Source: a virus. From it: 64,000 nucleotides of DNA. Both the position numbers and the translations under genes were made by a program. This document shows positions 48,384-58,034 of the stretch, one piece after another. Each line of letters starts with the position of its first letter. The stretch's first letter is position 1. The stretch covers positions 1-64,000 of the IMG/VR virus record IMGVR_UViG_3300009514_000888. One strand, 5' to 3'. The notes under the pieces are model-generated. The model ran no database searches, was not told the origin of the DNA, and saw nothing but the letters and a program-made list of their open reading frames with translations.

Positions 48384-49403
48384 ATGAAGAAGATTCAAAA
48401 AAGGGCAGGGCTGTTGGTTGGAGAAATTGCTGGTGTCAACCAAATATGCCCCGTGATCTATGACTGGGCTTGGGACAGCTATATCAAGGGCGTAGCCAAT
48501 AACTGGGTTCCTACCGAAGTTCCCATGAACAGGGATATCGAACAATGGAAATCCCAAACTGAACTGACTGAAGACGAAAGACTCGTTATTAAACGCTGCC
48601 TGGGATTTTTTGCTGGCAGCGAAAGCCTGGTTGCTAACAACCTGTTGCTGGCAATCTTTAGATGGATTACCAATCCCGAATGTAGGCAATACATCGGTCG
48701 GCAGAACTATGAAGAACTGTTGCACAACCATACGATTGTTTACATCTGTGATAGTCTAAATCTGGATATTGCAGAAATCTACGAGGCATATAAAAACGTC
48801 GCGTCGATCAAGGCCAAAGACGACTTCCTCATGGGGATTACATCTGACATCTCTCGTCCGGGCTTTGATATAAGCAATAACGAAGGCAGGAAAGAATTAG
48901 TGAGAAATCTTTTGTCCTACTATATCATTTGCGAGGGCATCATGTTTTATAGCGGCTTTGCCATGATGCTGTCGTTCGGACGCCAGAACAAAATGCCAGG
49001 TATTTCAGAACAGATTCAGTACACACTACGAGATGAATCGTTGCATATACAGTTTGGCGTCAATCTTATCAATACCCTGCGCAAGGAGCATCCCGGCATC
49101 TGGACCAAAGCTTTTGAAGAAGAGACTATTGATCATATCAAAAAAGCTGTTGAACTGGAGATCGCATATGCCCATGATGTAATGCCAAACGGAATCTTGG
49201 GGTTGAACGCGCCCATGTTTGTGGACTATGTGCAATACATAGGGAATCGCAGGCTTGAAGCGTTGGAATTGGATTTCCGATATAACTCTGATGTTAACCC
49301 GTTCCCGTGGATGAGCGAAGTCATCGACTTGCAGAAAAACAAGAATTTCTTCGAGTCAAGAGTGACGGATTATCAAACGGGAACCATAGAGGATGATTTT
49401 TAA
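48384..49403 (+). CDS. nrdB: Class I ribonucleotide reductase beta subunit, radical Tyr missing
   Basis: A 339-residue protein 12 bases after nrdA. The metal ligands are in place: E80, E111, H114, a later EG in IICEGIMFY and DESLH. The residue four after H114, the radical-bearing tyrosine in class Ia enzymes, is Ile118. Chlamydia-type class Ic enzymes also lack this Tyr (they have Phe) and use a Mn/Fe centre, and the surrounding HNHT-IVYICDSL is similar. So this is probably a class Ic-like subunit. Confidence 0.9.
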   Translation: MKKIQKRAGLLVGEIAGVNQICPVIYDWAWDSYIKGVANNWVPTEVPMNRDIEQWKSQTELTEDERLVIKRCLGFFAGSESLVANNLLLAIFRWITNPECRQYIGRQNYEELLHNHTIVYICDSLNLDIAEIYEAYKNVASIKAKDDFLMGITSDISRPGFDISNNEGRKELVRNLLSYYIICEGIMFYSGFAMMLSFGRQNKMPGISEQIQYTLRDESLHIQFGVNLINTLRKEHPGIWTKAFEEETIDHIKKAVELEIAYAHDVMPNGILGLNAPMFVDYVQYIGNRRLEALELDFRYNSDVNPFPWMSEVIDLQKNKNFFESRVTDYQTGTIEDDF

Positions 49404-49413
49404 GGAGATAGCG

Positions 49414-49791
49414 ATGCGGCCAGAGCAGTATGTAGAAGGCGTATTAGGCACTAAAAGTCAGTTTTATCACTGGGACAGAGTTGATCCTGATTTGCTTCAT
49501 GCGATTATGGGGTGCGAAACGGAAGTGGGAGAGATGATGGATGCTATCAAGCGCACTATTTTTTATGGGAAAGAACTGGACATAGTAAACGTAAAAGAAG
49601 AGTTGGGCGATCTTCTGTATTATGTCGCTCTTGCCATGCACGCTTGCGGCACTTCGTTCGAAGAGGTTATGAAAGCGAACCATGCAAAACTGAAAGCTAG
49701 ATATCCAGATGGATTCAGTAAAGTTAGAGCTTCGGAGCGCAATTTGGCAGAGGAAAGAAAAGTATTAGAAGACAATATGGTTGATCGATGA
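49414..49791 (+). CDS. MazG-like nucleotide pyrophosphohydrolase
   Basis: A 125-residue all-alpha protein. CETEVGEMMDAIKRTIFYGK (about 33-52) and VKEELGDLLYYVALAMHA (about 58-75) carry the ExxxxE and ELGD metal ligands of the phage MazG-like family, followed by HAKLKARYPDGFS. Such enzymes trim (d)NTPs or ppGpp-like nucleotides. ATG 49414 has AAGGAGAT upstream and is preferred to 49393. It sits beside nrdAB, fitting nucleotide metabolism. Confidence 0.85.
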   Translation: MRPEQYVEGVLGTKSQFYHWDRVDPDLLHAIMGCETEVGEMMDAIKRTIFYGKELDIVNVKEELGDLLYYVALAMHACGTSFEEVMKANHAKLKARYPDGFSKVRASERNLAEERKVLEDNMVDR

Positions 49792-50534
49792 TCCGTGAAG
49801 ATCAAATTATTCATGGAGATTGCCGGCAAATATTCCCAGATGTACCGGATTCTTTGGCTAAGATAGTAATCACGTCTCCTCCATACCGAGCTGGCAAGGC
49901 ATATGAAGAGTCCATGTCTGTCGAGGAATATAGACAGTTTGCGGAGTCATGGGTTTCTCGAATTCCTCGCATTGTAGATGATAACGGATCATTTTGGCTT
50001 AATGTAGGGTATACCAAGATTGGAAAAAATGAAACACTACCATTGACGTACCTATACTATCCCTTGGTCAAGATGCGTCTTGTACAAGAGATCGTTTGGC
50101 ATTATGAAGGAGGAATGTCATACAAAAAAAGATTTACACATCGCACAGAAAGATGGATGTGGTTTGCTAAAAATCCTGATAATGTAATATTCAATCTCGA
50201 TGATATTAGAGATATCTCTCTAAACAAAACAGATGATAAAAGAAATCATCCTCTCGGGAAAAACCCGTCTGATTACTGGTCGTTTAATAGAGTTGTCTCT
50301 GGCACTGGAAAAACAAAAGAAAAAACCTCTCACCCATGTCAATTCCCTATCTCAATGATAAAAAGAATCATTCGATCTTGCTCCAATACAGGCGACCTGA
50401 TTATAGACCCGTTCTCCGGGTCTGGCACTGTTTGCGCAGCTGCCAAAGAACTTGGACGTAAATATATAGGAATAGAACAATGCCAGCAATATGTCGATGA
50501 ATCCAGGGAACGGTTAAGGAACATCAGCGGCTAA
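49788..50534 (+). CDS. DNA methyltransferase (N4-cytosine type, SPPY)
   Basis: A 248-residue beta-class methyltransferase overlapping the MazG-like gene by four bases (ATGA). The catalytic motif is SPPY (30-33) and the S-adenosylmethionine motif DPFSGSGT lies near 204. SPPY is typical of N4-cytosine enzymes, unlike the DPPY enzyme at 15721. No partner endonuclease is visible. Confidence 0.85.
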   Translation: MIREDQIIHGDCRQIFPDVPDSLAKIVITSPPYRAGKAYEESMSVEEYRQFAESWVSRIPRIVDDNGSFWLNVGYTKIGKNETLPLTYLYYPLVKMRLVQEIVWHYEGGMSYKKRFTHRTERWMWFAKNPDNVIFNLDDIRDISLNKTDDKRNHPLGKNPSDYWSFNRVVSGTGKTKEKTSHPCQFPISMIKRIIRSCSNTGDLIIDPFSGSGTVCAAAKELGRKYIGIEQCQQYVDESRERLRNISG

Positions 50535-50590
50535 AGGGAAACATCATACAGATCAGAAAATAATAATGGATTTGGCTCCGACTATAGATC

Positions 50591-52348
50591 ATGCCTGTAT
50601 CAGCATCAAACACTGTCGTCGCATATCGATCCGGTGATACCCAAAGCGAAGAGGTCACCGATCTCTATGTCGCCAGACATAACCTGCCTGCTGCGCATAA
50701 AGTTGCGCTGCCATGTAGCTCAAATGAAATATTGAACAATGAAGCAGCATTTGATGCGCAGGTTCGTTTGCCGCTTAAGGCGGCTGTCGATGCCCTGGAG
50801 GTCGGCGGCGCAAATATTATGGTCATTGTTCTGAGCTTCCGCGTTCCAGGCGGATTTCGCTCTGGCAACGATGTCATATCGTCAACATCACGAATCTCTC
50901 GTATCCATAAACCATTTGTGAAGCAGATTCGGAATGACTTGTTTGATCGGAGGGTCTTCTCTCGATTTGAAACAGCAGATAAAGGCGTTGCCCTGATTGC
51001 ATCTCGTATCGATGCTCCAACGATACAACTGGCTAAGGACATGGTAGAGAATGCCGATAGGCTCAGGAAGAGAGCCTTTGTGAATGGCAAATTTTATCTC
51101 GATCCATATTCTGATCGTCATGCTCCAGGATCAGATGATTATACCAATGAACTACTGGACTTCCAGACCAGAACATTGCCCGTCCTGAATCTGGAAGAAT
51201 TCTCAACCGTATTCCTCGACCCCTATGTAGATGTGGTGATCCCATTCGCGGAAAATGATTCTTTTATTTGGTCATGGTTTACAGATAGAACATCCCTCTC
51301 GTTCTTCAAAGATACAGGCTCATTCCGCGTCTTCCTGTACAATGCCGACTTTGATGGCGCAGCGACTGTTCGTGGTTTGACGGATGGCAGATGGACTAGC
51401 ACAGGGATACAGGCTGGATACCTGTCAACCGCTGGGGCAATGTCTGCCCCTACGATTGACGGATTCTTGCGACCTCAGCCGTTTTTCGAAACGTTGATTC
51501 GAGGAGGTACGCTGGGAGAAGCATACCTGTTCAGCCAGCCATTCTTCGATTGGACAATCTCTTTTTTAGGCGATCCGCTCGTTTCAATGTCCTTTCCGGC
51601 TGAACTGACGATTGACGCCGAGGGGACGAATGAGATCGAAAGCATACGGCTGATGAGCCAGAGCCTTTCTCGCGCGCTGGCGTATGGACTAAGGAAAGAA
51701 ACGGAATTGGAACAGGTCAGAGATAGGATCGTTCTTAGTTTGGATATCGCTACAGAAGTGGACCTGCTGCTGCCTGCGAGCAATTTGTACCAAGAAAATA
51801 CGAATGAAGCTATCAATGGGCAATACTCTGATTTGGTGGTTACGTTTGCAGACTATATTGAGAACAGAAATAGATTTGCTAATTTGACAGAGATTCAGCC
51901 CAATGTCAGTACCATTCTCAGTAACAATGAACTCCAATTTAGCGAACTGATACAAGACGCGGAGCCAGATGTCAATCGCTATTCCTCTAATGTGATATTG
52001 AATCAAGGAAGCTGGCAACTGGAATTCGTGGTACAGGATGATGCCGGATCATTCGCTTTCTATCATTTTGGTATAGAAGTTTCTGAGAGCGTGGATTTCG
52101 ATACTATCGATCTTGCTGTTAACAGCCAGGATAATCAGAACGGTTGGTTCTTTGAAGCGAACGAAAACGAATTCTCTCCGATCACTGTTGGCGGGGTAAG
52201 GTCCAGCTTTGTTGGCAAGAGAGTCAGATATGAGTCTCAGTCGGGGCAGAATCTAAGTCGTAGCGGTATTTACAACTTTAGGGTTAGACAGATCGACCAG
52301 TTGACAACATACGATTTTCGAGAATTTGCCGATATCATATTCACATGA
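50591..52348 (+). CDS. TIGR03790-like protein, probable virion component
   Basis: A 585-residue protein. Its first half (NTVVAYRSGD, SEEVTDLYVARHNLPAAHKV near 20-40, later FFDWTISFLGDPLVSMSFP near 320) resembles TIGR03790, a large family of Planctomycetes and Verrucomicrobia: an Asn/Ser start, a YYA-R-IP motif and a GDP end. The second half holds repeated beta segments. It opens the virion-type gene block and may be a structural or receptor-related protein. The match is partial. Confidence 0.5.
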   Translation: MPVSASNTVVAYRSGDTQSEEVTDLYVARHNLPAAHKVALPCSSNEILNNEAAFDAQVRLPLKAAVDALEVGGANIMVIVLSFRVPGGFRSGNDVISSTSRISRIHKPFVKQIRNDLFDRRVFSRFETADKGVALIASRIDAPTIQLAKDMVENADRLRKRAFVNGKFYLDPYSDRHAPGSDDYTNELLDFQTRTLPVLNLEEFSTVFLDPYVDVVIPFAENDSFIWSWFTDRTSLSFFKDTGSFRVFLYNADFDGAATVRGLTDGRWTSTGIQAGYLSTAGAMSAPTIDGFLRPQPFFETLIRGGTLGEAYLFSQPFFDWTISFLGDPLVSMSFPAELTIDAEGTNEIESIRLMSQSLSRALAYGLRKETELEQVRDRIVLSLDIATEVDLLLPASNLYQENTNEAINGQYSDLVVTFADYIENRNRFANLTEIQPNVSTILSNNELQFSELIQDAEPDVNRYSSNVILNQGSWQLEFVVQDDAGSFAFYHFGIEVSESVDFDTIDLAVNSQDNQNGWFFEANENEFSPITVGGVRSSFVGKRVRYESQSGQNLSRSGIYNFRVRQIDQLTTYDFREFADIIFT

Positions 52349-52713
52349 TTAGCAGCGCAGATTACCAGTTTATTGCAGATCGTATTGGGCATGCCAAGGC
52401 TAACGGGCCTGGTATGGCGTTCAACCTCTTGTCTATGAGATCGCATCTAAGGGACAACGAGGTTGCTGCAAGTAATGAATTCAAGCTGTGGTTGACCAAA
52501 ATCATCACGGATACGTATGACGTTATTGTGGAGTCTCATCTTAGAACGCCGCCCATCTTACTGAACTTTGTGGATATATTGCAAACTCATGTCGAAAAAC
52601 ACTATGGATCAGTCGATGCCTTCCTGTCCAGCAATGGCGTCAAGGTTAACCAGGATTTTGCTGACCTATCGGATGAAGCAGGGTTTGAAATTGACCTGGC
52701 AAATATAGAGTAA
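52345..52713 (+). CDS. Unrecognised protein
   Basis: A 122-residue helical protein, overlapping the previous stop (ATGA). IADRIGHAKANGPGMAFNLL and LRTPPILLNFVDILQTHVEK suggest a globular helical fold. Found between a virion-type gene and the terminase; may be packaging-related (inference by position). Confidence 0.55.
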   Translation: MISSADYQFIADRIGHAKANGPGMAFNLLSMRSHLRDNEVAASNEFKLWLTKIITDTYDVIVESHLRTPPILLNFVDILQTHVEKHYGSVDAFLSSNGVKVNQDFADLSDEAGFEIDLANIE

Positions 52714-52769
52714 TTTCGCTATTTTCTTGGTAATAGTAGATTTGGGAAGTTGATACTTGGAGAAACGAA

Positions 52770-55700
52770 ATGGCGAAGAGGAAGTCCAGTAGAGCCGGAG
52801 AATTCCTGTCTTCTCTTAGAGAGAGCCTGAAAGGGGATGGAGAGTCTAATATACCAGATATTATCTCCTTCGTAGAGGATGAGAGATACCTGGGATTGCC
52901 GCATGGACATAATCCTATTAATCTGTTTCCTGCCCAAAAATTGACGCTCAAGGCGTTTTATAGAGGCTCTGTCGGAAACGAAAATCTAGAAATTACCGAT
53001 GAAGATTATGCGTTGTGTCGCAAGATGGGGCTGACGGATCATGATGATCGTGGTAATCTGCTCGAAAAGATTCAAAGCAATAGCATCTTTAGAGAGCTGG
53101 TGCTGGTTTGGGGGCGTCGGTGCGTCTCAGAAGATATGGAAATAATCGATCCGGATACAGGCACCGTTTGGACATTTGGAGAATTGTGGGATCATGGCAG
53201 GAGACGTATAGACTCCTGGACTTATGATGAAAATAGCAGAAAAATGAGGATCATCAAAGACGCAGATATCCTGTTTCAGGGTAAAAGAGAAGTTTTCGAA
53301 TTAGAAACTAAAAGCGGGCATAAAATAGAAGCTACCTTAAATCACCCGTTCTTGACTAAACATGGATGGAAAAAACTAGAAGATTTAGAAATCAACAAAG
53401 ATGCTGTCGCATTGTGCACTGAACAGCCATTCTTCGGCAAGTCAGATGCTATCAGCGAAGATGAAGCTGCACTGCAAAGCATTGGATTTGCAGGAGATAA
53501 GCAGAGAGAGTTTCCGGACAGACCATATGCCCCTACCAAGCGGAGAGCAATTAATCAGTCATGCCTAAAGTTTTCCAAGATTAATTCTATCAAGCCCATT
53601 GGGCGTAAACGAACATTTGACCTTTCTGTTAGCGATAAAAAATCGTTGCAAAACTTTACTACACAAGGGTTTGTAATCTCGAACTCAGGTAAGGATTTTA
53701 GTGGTAGTATTATTGCTGCCTATGAGGCCATGAAGTTATTGGAGGTTCCCGGCGGCGATCCGTATGCTTATTATAACATCGGTTCTGCTGTTCCCATCTC
53801 AATTCTTACCGTTGCTACGTCTAAGCCCCAGGCCAGGATTGCGTTCCAGGAGATTAGGGAAAAAGTTATTTACAGCCAATACTTTCAGGACAAATACCTG
53901 CCAGAGGGCATTGAAACTGAGGCTATTCACCTTTTGACCCCCAAGGACAAGAAAGATAACCAGGAATTTGCCGCCAAGGGATTACCCTTAAAGAAAGGAT
54001 CAGTTTGTATTGAAGTTGGTCACTCTAACTCCGACTCCTTGCTTGGTAAAGGCTGCATTGTTTTGATTCTTGATGAGGTTGCTTCTTATAAGAACACTGG
54101 CGGGTCATCATCCGGAGACCGTATCTATACTGCTTTGCAACCAACCTTGAATACCTATTATCGCCGCATCCCTATTGAGGACGAATTTGGCAACATCAAA
54201 ATGGATGAGGATGGCAAGGCATGCTATAATATTGAGTATCATGGTAAGATCATCTCGATTTCATCTCCCAGAGGCAAGGAAGGTAAGTTCTATGATTTGT
54301 GGCAGGGAGCGGCTGGCGCTCCTGAAAGACTTGCCTGCCGTCTCCCGACTTGGGAAGTAAATAACCAGCATAGCTATGACTCCTTGCGAGCCGCTAATAG
54401 CGAAATGAGCGAGGAAGTCTTTATGATGGAATTTGGTGCCGAGTTTTCAGGCACAGCAGGTGAGGCGTTCTTCGAAAGAGACCAGGTTGAGCGATGCTTT
54501 AGGGGGCATGTGTTCATTGAGAATCGTTTAATTGGAGAGCCAGGAAAGGTTTATTTTGCCCATCTCGACCCTGCCACGAATAGCCACAATTATGCTTTGG
54601 TGGTTTTGCATAAAGAGATGTTTATCAATCGCGTAGACAAGAAATCGGATTTCTATGTGGTGGTGGATCACATCAAAACATGGCATCCTGGGCAGGACAA
54701 GCCTATCGATATTGATGCAGTTGATGAATACATGATTCAATTGAAGCGCCGATTTCATTTGGGAGTTGTAACGTATGACCATTGGAACTGTACTAGTCCT
54801 GAATCCTGGATTTTTTCCTCTAAAGGGCTGGTCCAGGTCAAGGATTTGAAATTAGGAGATCATGTGCAGGGGCAGGGCGGACAACTTAATAAAGTGATGT
54901 CATTAGGATATAAAAGGGATGTTAAGGGATATAGAGTCCGAACAAAATTTGGTTATGAATTACAGGCTAATGATGTTCATCCTGTTTTGGATAAAGAAAA
55001 TGGCTTTGTTCAATTGAAAGACCTGTCAGTTGGATCGACTGTTTGTCTTAAGGATTTCGAAGGCATTTTTGGAGAAGAAGACGCCGTAAATGAAGCGGCT
55101 ATGTCTGGGTATTTGATTTCAGAAGGTCATTTTGCTAGTAAAAGAAATAGCGTAGAATTCACGACTACATCAGATGACAATTTACATGATTATTGTAAAC
55201 TTGCAATATCAGTGGTTGGGGATGAGCCAAGAATTTATGTCAAAAAGTTCAAAAATCATTGGAAAGATTCGTACAATGCTAGATACATGCAGTCTGATCA
55301 TGTAGAAAAGATTATGGGATTATGTGATTGCGGATTATCTCACGATAAGAAAATCCCACAGTTTGTAATGAAAGGCAACAAACGAACTGTTGCTGCATTT
55401 TTGTCCGCTTTGTACGAAGGGGACGGGACTGTAATAAAAGATATCAACTGTCTTTCTGTACAATATGACACTGTTAGCGAGGAATTGTCTAAGCAAGTCC
55501 AGATGCTTTTGTTAGCATTTGGAATTAAATCTAGTAGGAAATATTTCGAAAACAAGTATTTCAAAGATAAGAAATGTCCATATTATAGAGTTAGTTTGTA
55601 TGGATACAATATATTTGCTTTTCATAACAATATTGGTTTTAGGTCAAAAGAAAAGAGAGATAGGTTGGATAATGTTGTTGATTTGCAAGGTTCTGACAAA

Positions 55701-56330
55701 AGATATAAGTACAAAAGGCAGGCTAAGGGATTAAGAAAATCATCTAAAAAGAAGTCTCGTAGTCAATACATGTGGGATAAGGTTGTATCCATAGAGGCGG
55801 TTAGTACAGACATTGTTCATCTAGAAGTTGATGGAGACCATACATATGTCTCTAATGGGATAGTGTCCCATAATAGTCAACAGAGCATTCTGAGGCTGAG
55901 AAAGCACGGCATTCCAGCGAGAATGACCCGGTATAATCGACAATACAAGATGGAAATCTATTCTGAGCTAGAATCCTTGGTGAATTCAGGCCGTATCAAG
56001 ATACCTTATTATAGTCTTTTGCATGATGAAATGGTTGGTTTGCAAAGAAAGTATACCGATAATGGGTTTAAGGTGTATGCCCAGCAAGAGGGAGATGGCT
56101 GTCATACGGATGATGTAGTTGATGCCCTTGCTGGTGCCGCATTTATGGCAATGTCAGTCGATAACAAGAGGCTACCCAAGGGCAAGCTGGCGCATTCCGG
56201 AAATCCGTCAAGCGCAGCGAACAATATCGTTTGGCGCAACATGCAGGGCGGAGTTTACGGCGTAGGCAGCGGGCAATCCGTGGCCAACCAGTTGGAAAGA
56301 AGGAATTCCTGGCCACGATATAAAAGGTAA
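52770..56330 (+). CDS. Terminase large subunit with two inteins
   Basis: A 1186-residue precursor. The ATPase Walker A (WGRR then SGKDFSG) is split by intein 1 (118-305); Walker B is GCIVLILDE near 428-436. The nuclease half has AHLDPATN near 597, DHWN then SQQS, split by intein 2 (674-1035), and HTDDVVDALAGA near 1112. The spliced product is about 636 residues. The enzyme drives DNA into the capsid and cuts it. Start ATG 52770 has TTGGAGAAAC upstream. Confidence 0.9.
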   Translation: MAKRKSSRAGEFLSSLRESLKGDGESNIPDIISFVEDERYLGLPHGHNPINLFPAQKLTLKAFYRGSVGNENLEITDEDYALCRKMGLTDHDDRGNLLEKIQSNSIFRELVLVWGRRCVSEDMEIIDPDTGTVWTFGELWDHGRRRIDSWTYDENSRKMRIIKDADILFQGKREVFELETKSGHKIEATLNHPFLTKHGWKKLEDLEINKDAVALCTEQPFFGKSDAISEDEAALQSIGFAGDKQREFPDRPYAPTKRRAINQSCLKFSKINSIKPIGRKRTFDLSVSDKKSLQNFTTQGFVISNSGKDFSGSIIAAYEAMKLLEVPGGDPYAYYNIGSAVPISILTVATSKPQARIAFQEIREKVIYSQYFQDKYLPEGIETEAIHLLTPKDKKDNQEFAAKGLPLKKGSVCIEVGHSNSDSLLGKGCIVLILDEVASYKNTGGSSSGDRIYTALQPTLNTYYRRIPIEDEFGNIKMDEDGKACYNIEYHGKIISISSPRGKEGKFYDLWQGAAGAPERLACRLPTWEVNNQHSYDSLRAANSEMSEEVFMMEFGAEFSGTAGEAFFERDQVERCFRGHVFIENRLIGEPGKVYFAHLDPATNSHNYALVVLHKEMFINRVDKKSDFYVVVDHIKTWHPGQDKPIDIDAVDEYMIQLKRRFHLGVVTYDHWNCTSPESWIFSSKGLVQVKDLKLGDHVQGQGGQLNKVMSLGYKRDVKGYRVRTKFGYELQANDVHPVLDKENGFVQLKDLSVGSTVCLKDFEGIFGEEDAVNEAAMSGYLISEGHFASKRNSVEFTTTSDDNLHDYCKLAISVVGDEPRIYVKKFKNHWKDSYNARYMQSDHVEKIMGLCDCGLSHDKKIPQFVMKGNKRTVAAFLSALYEGDGTVIKDINCLSVQYDTVSEELSKQVQMLLLAFGIKSSRKYFENKYFKDKKCPYYRVSLYGYNIFAFHNNIGFRSKEKRDRLDNVVDLQGSDKRYKYKRQAKGLRKSSKKKSRSQYMWDKVVSIEAVSTDIVHLEVDGDHTYVSNGIVSHNSQQSILRLRKHGIPARMTRYNRQYKMEIYSELESLVNSGRIKIPYYSLLHDEMVGLQRKYTDNGFKVYAQQEGDGCHTDDVVDALAGAAFMAMSVDNKRLPKGKLAHSGNPSSAANNIVWRNMQGGVYGVGSGQSVANQLERRNSWPRYKR
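53121..53684 (+). other. Mini-intein in the terminase Walker A motif
   Basis: 188 residues starting Cys-Val-Ser-Glu-Asp and ending Ile-Ser-Asn before Ser. Block B is EATLNHPFLT. The usual penultimate His is Ser. There is no LAGLIDADG or clear HNH motif, so it is a mini-intein. It breaks the P-loop between Arg and Ser-Gly-Lys, and the enzyme cannot bind ATP until it splices out. Confidence 0.85.
54789..55874 (+). other. Full-length intein in the terminase nuclease domain
   Basis: 362 residues starting Cys-Thr-Ser-Pro-Glu-Ser and ending Val-Ser-His-Asn before Ser. MSGYLISEGHFAS and FLSALYEGDGTV are LAGLIDADG motifs, so it carries a homing endonuclease. Block B is NDVHPVLD. It interrupts the conserved YDHWN-SQQS of the nuclease half. 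Base composition is more AT-rich than the exteins, fitting a mobile element. Confidence 0.9.
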
Positions 56331-56357
56331 TGTATACTATAAATAAGAGGAATAGCA

Positions 56358-57383
56358 ATGTTTAATATCCGCAAGTTGGCGCAGAAAGTCAGTCCATTCA
56401 AGAAGTCTCCCAGGGCGAAGCCTTATGAGAAGCATTTGCATGACAACAACGAAGGTCATGGGCTGAAGTCCGACCCACACAATGGCGTGACCGATTGGCA
56501 GCTCCAGCAACAGGGTCATAAGAATAAGGACAACCTTGTTCCATTTGAAGAGCAGTTGGGAGCGGCTCGCGCCGATGTTAACGCTCATGTTTTGGAAAAA
56601 GCGCTGGACGAAAATCCTCAGCTTTATGCCACTCGGAGGTTGCCGAAGGTTTGGGATACAAAGATTAAGTCCATTGATATGCTGGCAGAAGCCTATGACC
56701 AGGCTCGCAATGCTGCGTATTCCAGGGTTAATAAGGGAGAATTTGATGCTCCTTTGCAGAATGAGAACCCAGGTTCTCAGATGCTCGGTCCCAAGACAAA
56801 GATCAAGGGGAATGTCCAGCCAAGTCAGCTGGAAAATCATCCTGACCGATTCCAGGGATTAGAAAACAAATACCCCATTCATACAGATGTGAGCAAGAAC
56901 AGAAAGACGCTCGATAAGTCTGATAATATCAAAGACCTCGCGGTTGCGGGCGCTCTGCATCACCTCAAGAGCGCAGATGCCATGTTGTTCCATATTTTCG
57001 CAACAGCTGCCGAAGAAGGCAGGGAGATAACCGCTCATGAGCATCAGATGGTGAAAGATATTAATAGCAGCAAAGCAAGGCTCCTGTCCTTCGCCCAATG
57101 GTTTGATGACTCTAGCCTGTCATTGAATGACTACCAAGTCAAGGCTTTTTTGGTGCAAAATGCCAGCAGCGATCCTTTGGTTGGTGCAATATATCAGAAG
57201 GTTGGACAGAACCCCAATGCCTTGAGCCTGATTACGGCTATGTTCCAGAGTTTCATGAATGATCCGGGTTTGATTAGCAGGTTTCGAAACTGGCTGACTC
57301 AACAGTCAAATGCGCAGGCTCAGCCTCAGCAGCAGACTGATCCCGCCGCAGCCCCGGCGGCTATGCATCAGCAAGTGGCGTGA
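56358..57383 (+). CDS. Unrecognised virion-region protein
   Basis: A 341-residue soluble protein directly after the terminase, with GAGGAATAG upstream. The first 30 residues are basic, the middle contains long helices (AVAGALHHLKSADAMLFHIF near 195) and the tail is rich in Gln, Ala and Pro. Position suggests a portal-neighbour or head protein; no family recognised. Confidence 0.6.
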   Translation: MFNIRKLAQKVSPFKKSPRAKPYEKHLHDNNEGHGLKSDPHNGVTDWQLQQQGHKNKDNLVPFEEQLGAARADVNAHVLEKALDENPQLYATRRLPKVWDTKIKSIDMLAEAYDQARNAAYSRVNKGEFDAPLQNENPGSQMLGPKTKIKGNVQPSQLENHPDRFQGLENKYPIHTDVSKNRKTLDKSDNIKDLAVAGALHHLKSADAMLFHIFATAAEEGREITAHEHQMVKDINSSKARLLSFAQWFDDSSLSLNDYQVKAFLVQNASSDPLVGAIYQKVGQNPNALSLITAMFQSFMNDPGLISRFRNWLTQQSNAQAQPQQQTDPAAAPAAMHQQVA

Positions 57384-57386
57384 GCA

Positions 57387-58034
57387 ATGCACAATTTCAA
57401 TATGCGCAAACAGAAACAGATGCCTATCTTTGCCTGTAAGCGATGCGGCGCTCAGACAATCCATAAAGTGGCTACTAACGGATGCCCCTTATGCGGTTTC
57501 CACCTATTTAGGGTAGCCGACAAAGGGTATCCTCGCATGTTGAGATGGGACTTCCCCCATAACCCTGATGGCTCTTATAACCCATACAAGAGCAAGCACA
57601 GCCCTGGCGATGGGGAGGGAGAAGATAAGACCAGGGCTGGCAGCGAAGGCTTCGTTAACGAGCCTGGATCAGGGAACTTCTCAAGTATTTTCGGCAATCC
57701 TGACAGGGACGGAATTAAAAACGATTCTCTACATGGCGTCAATCCTGATCCGAGCGGCAGGGACAGGGTTCCTGGGTCGCATGATGACTATATATCCAAC
57801 CCTCTTATGCCAACGGATTTGAAGCCCTGGGACGTTAGTGAAATATTTATGCCGCCTGGAAGCCCTTTGGGGCTGGACTCTAGAGTGACTAGGGAGATGG
57901 ATGGGCGAGATAAGCTAGATAGCGGAGGGATGGATCAGCAGTTGGGATTGTCAAGAATGTTGCATCATAGAGACGATAAAAGACGTAGTGTGTTCAAACA
58001 GATCGCACCACGCTTACGAGGAGCCAACCGATGA
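57387..58034 (+). CDS. Zinc-ribbon virion-region protein
   Basis: A 215-residue protein. A zinc ribbon is formed by CKRC (about 17-20) and CPLC (about 33-36). The rest is Gly/Asp/Pro-rich and probably disordered (GEDKTRAGSEGF; GSGNFSSIFGNPDRDG). It starts four bases after the previous stop and ends overlapping the next gene. No known function. Confidence 0.6.
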   Translation: MHNFNMRKQKQMPIFACKRCGAQTIHKVATNGCPLCGFHLFRVADKGYPRMLRWDFPHNPDGSYNPYKSKHSPGDGEGEDKTRAGSEGFVNEPGSGNFSSIFGNPDRDGIKNDSLHGVNPDPSGRDRVPGSHDDYISNPLMPTDLKPWDVSEIFMPPGSPLGLDSRVTREMDGRDKLDSGGMDQQLGLSRMLHHRDDKRRSVFKQIAPRLRGANR

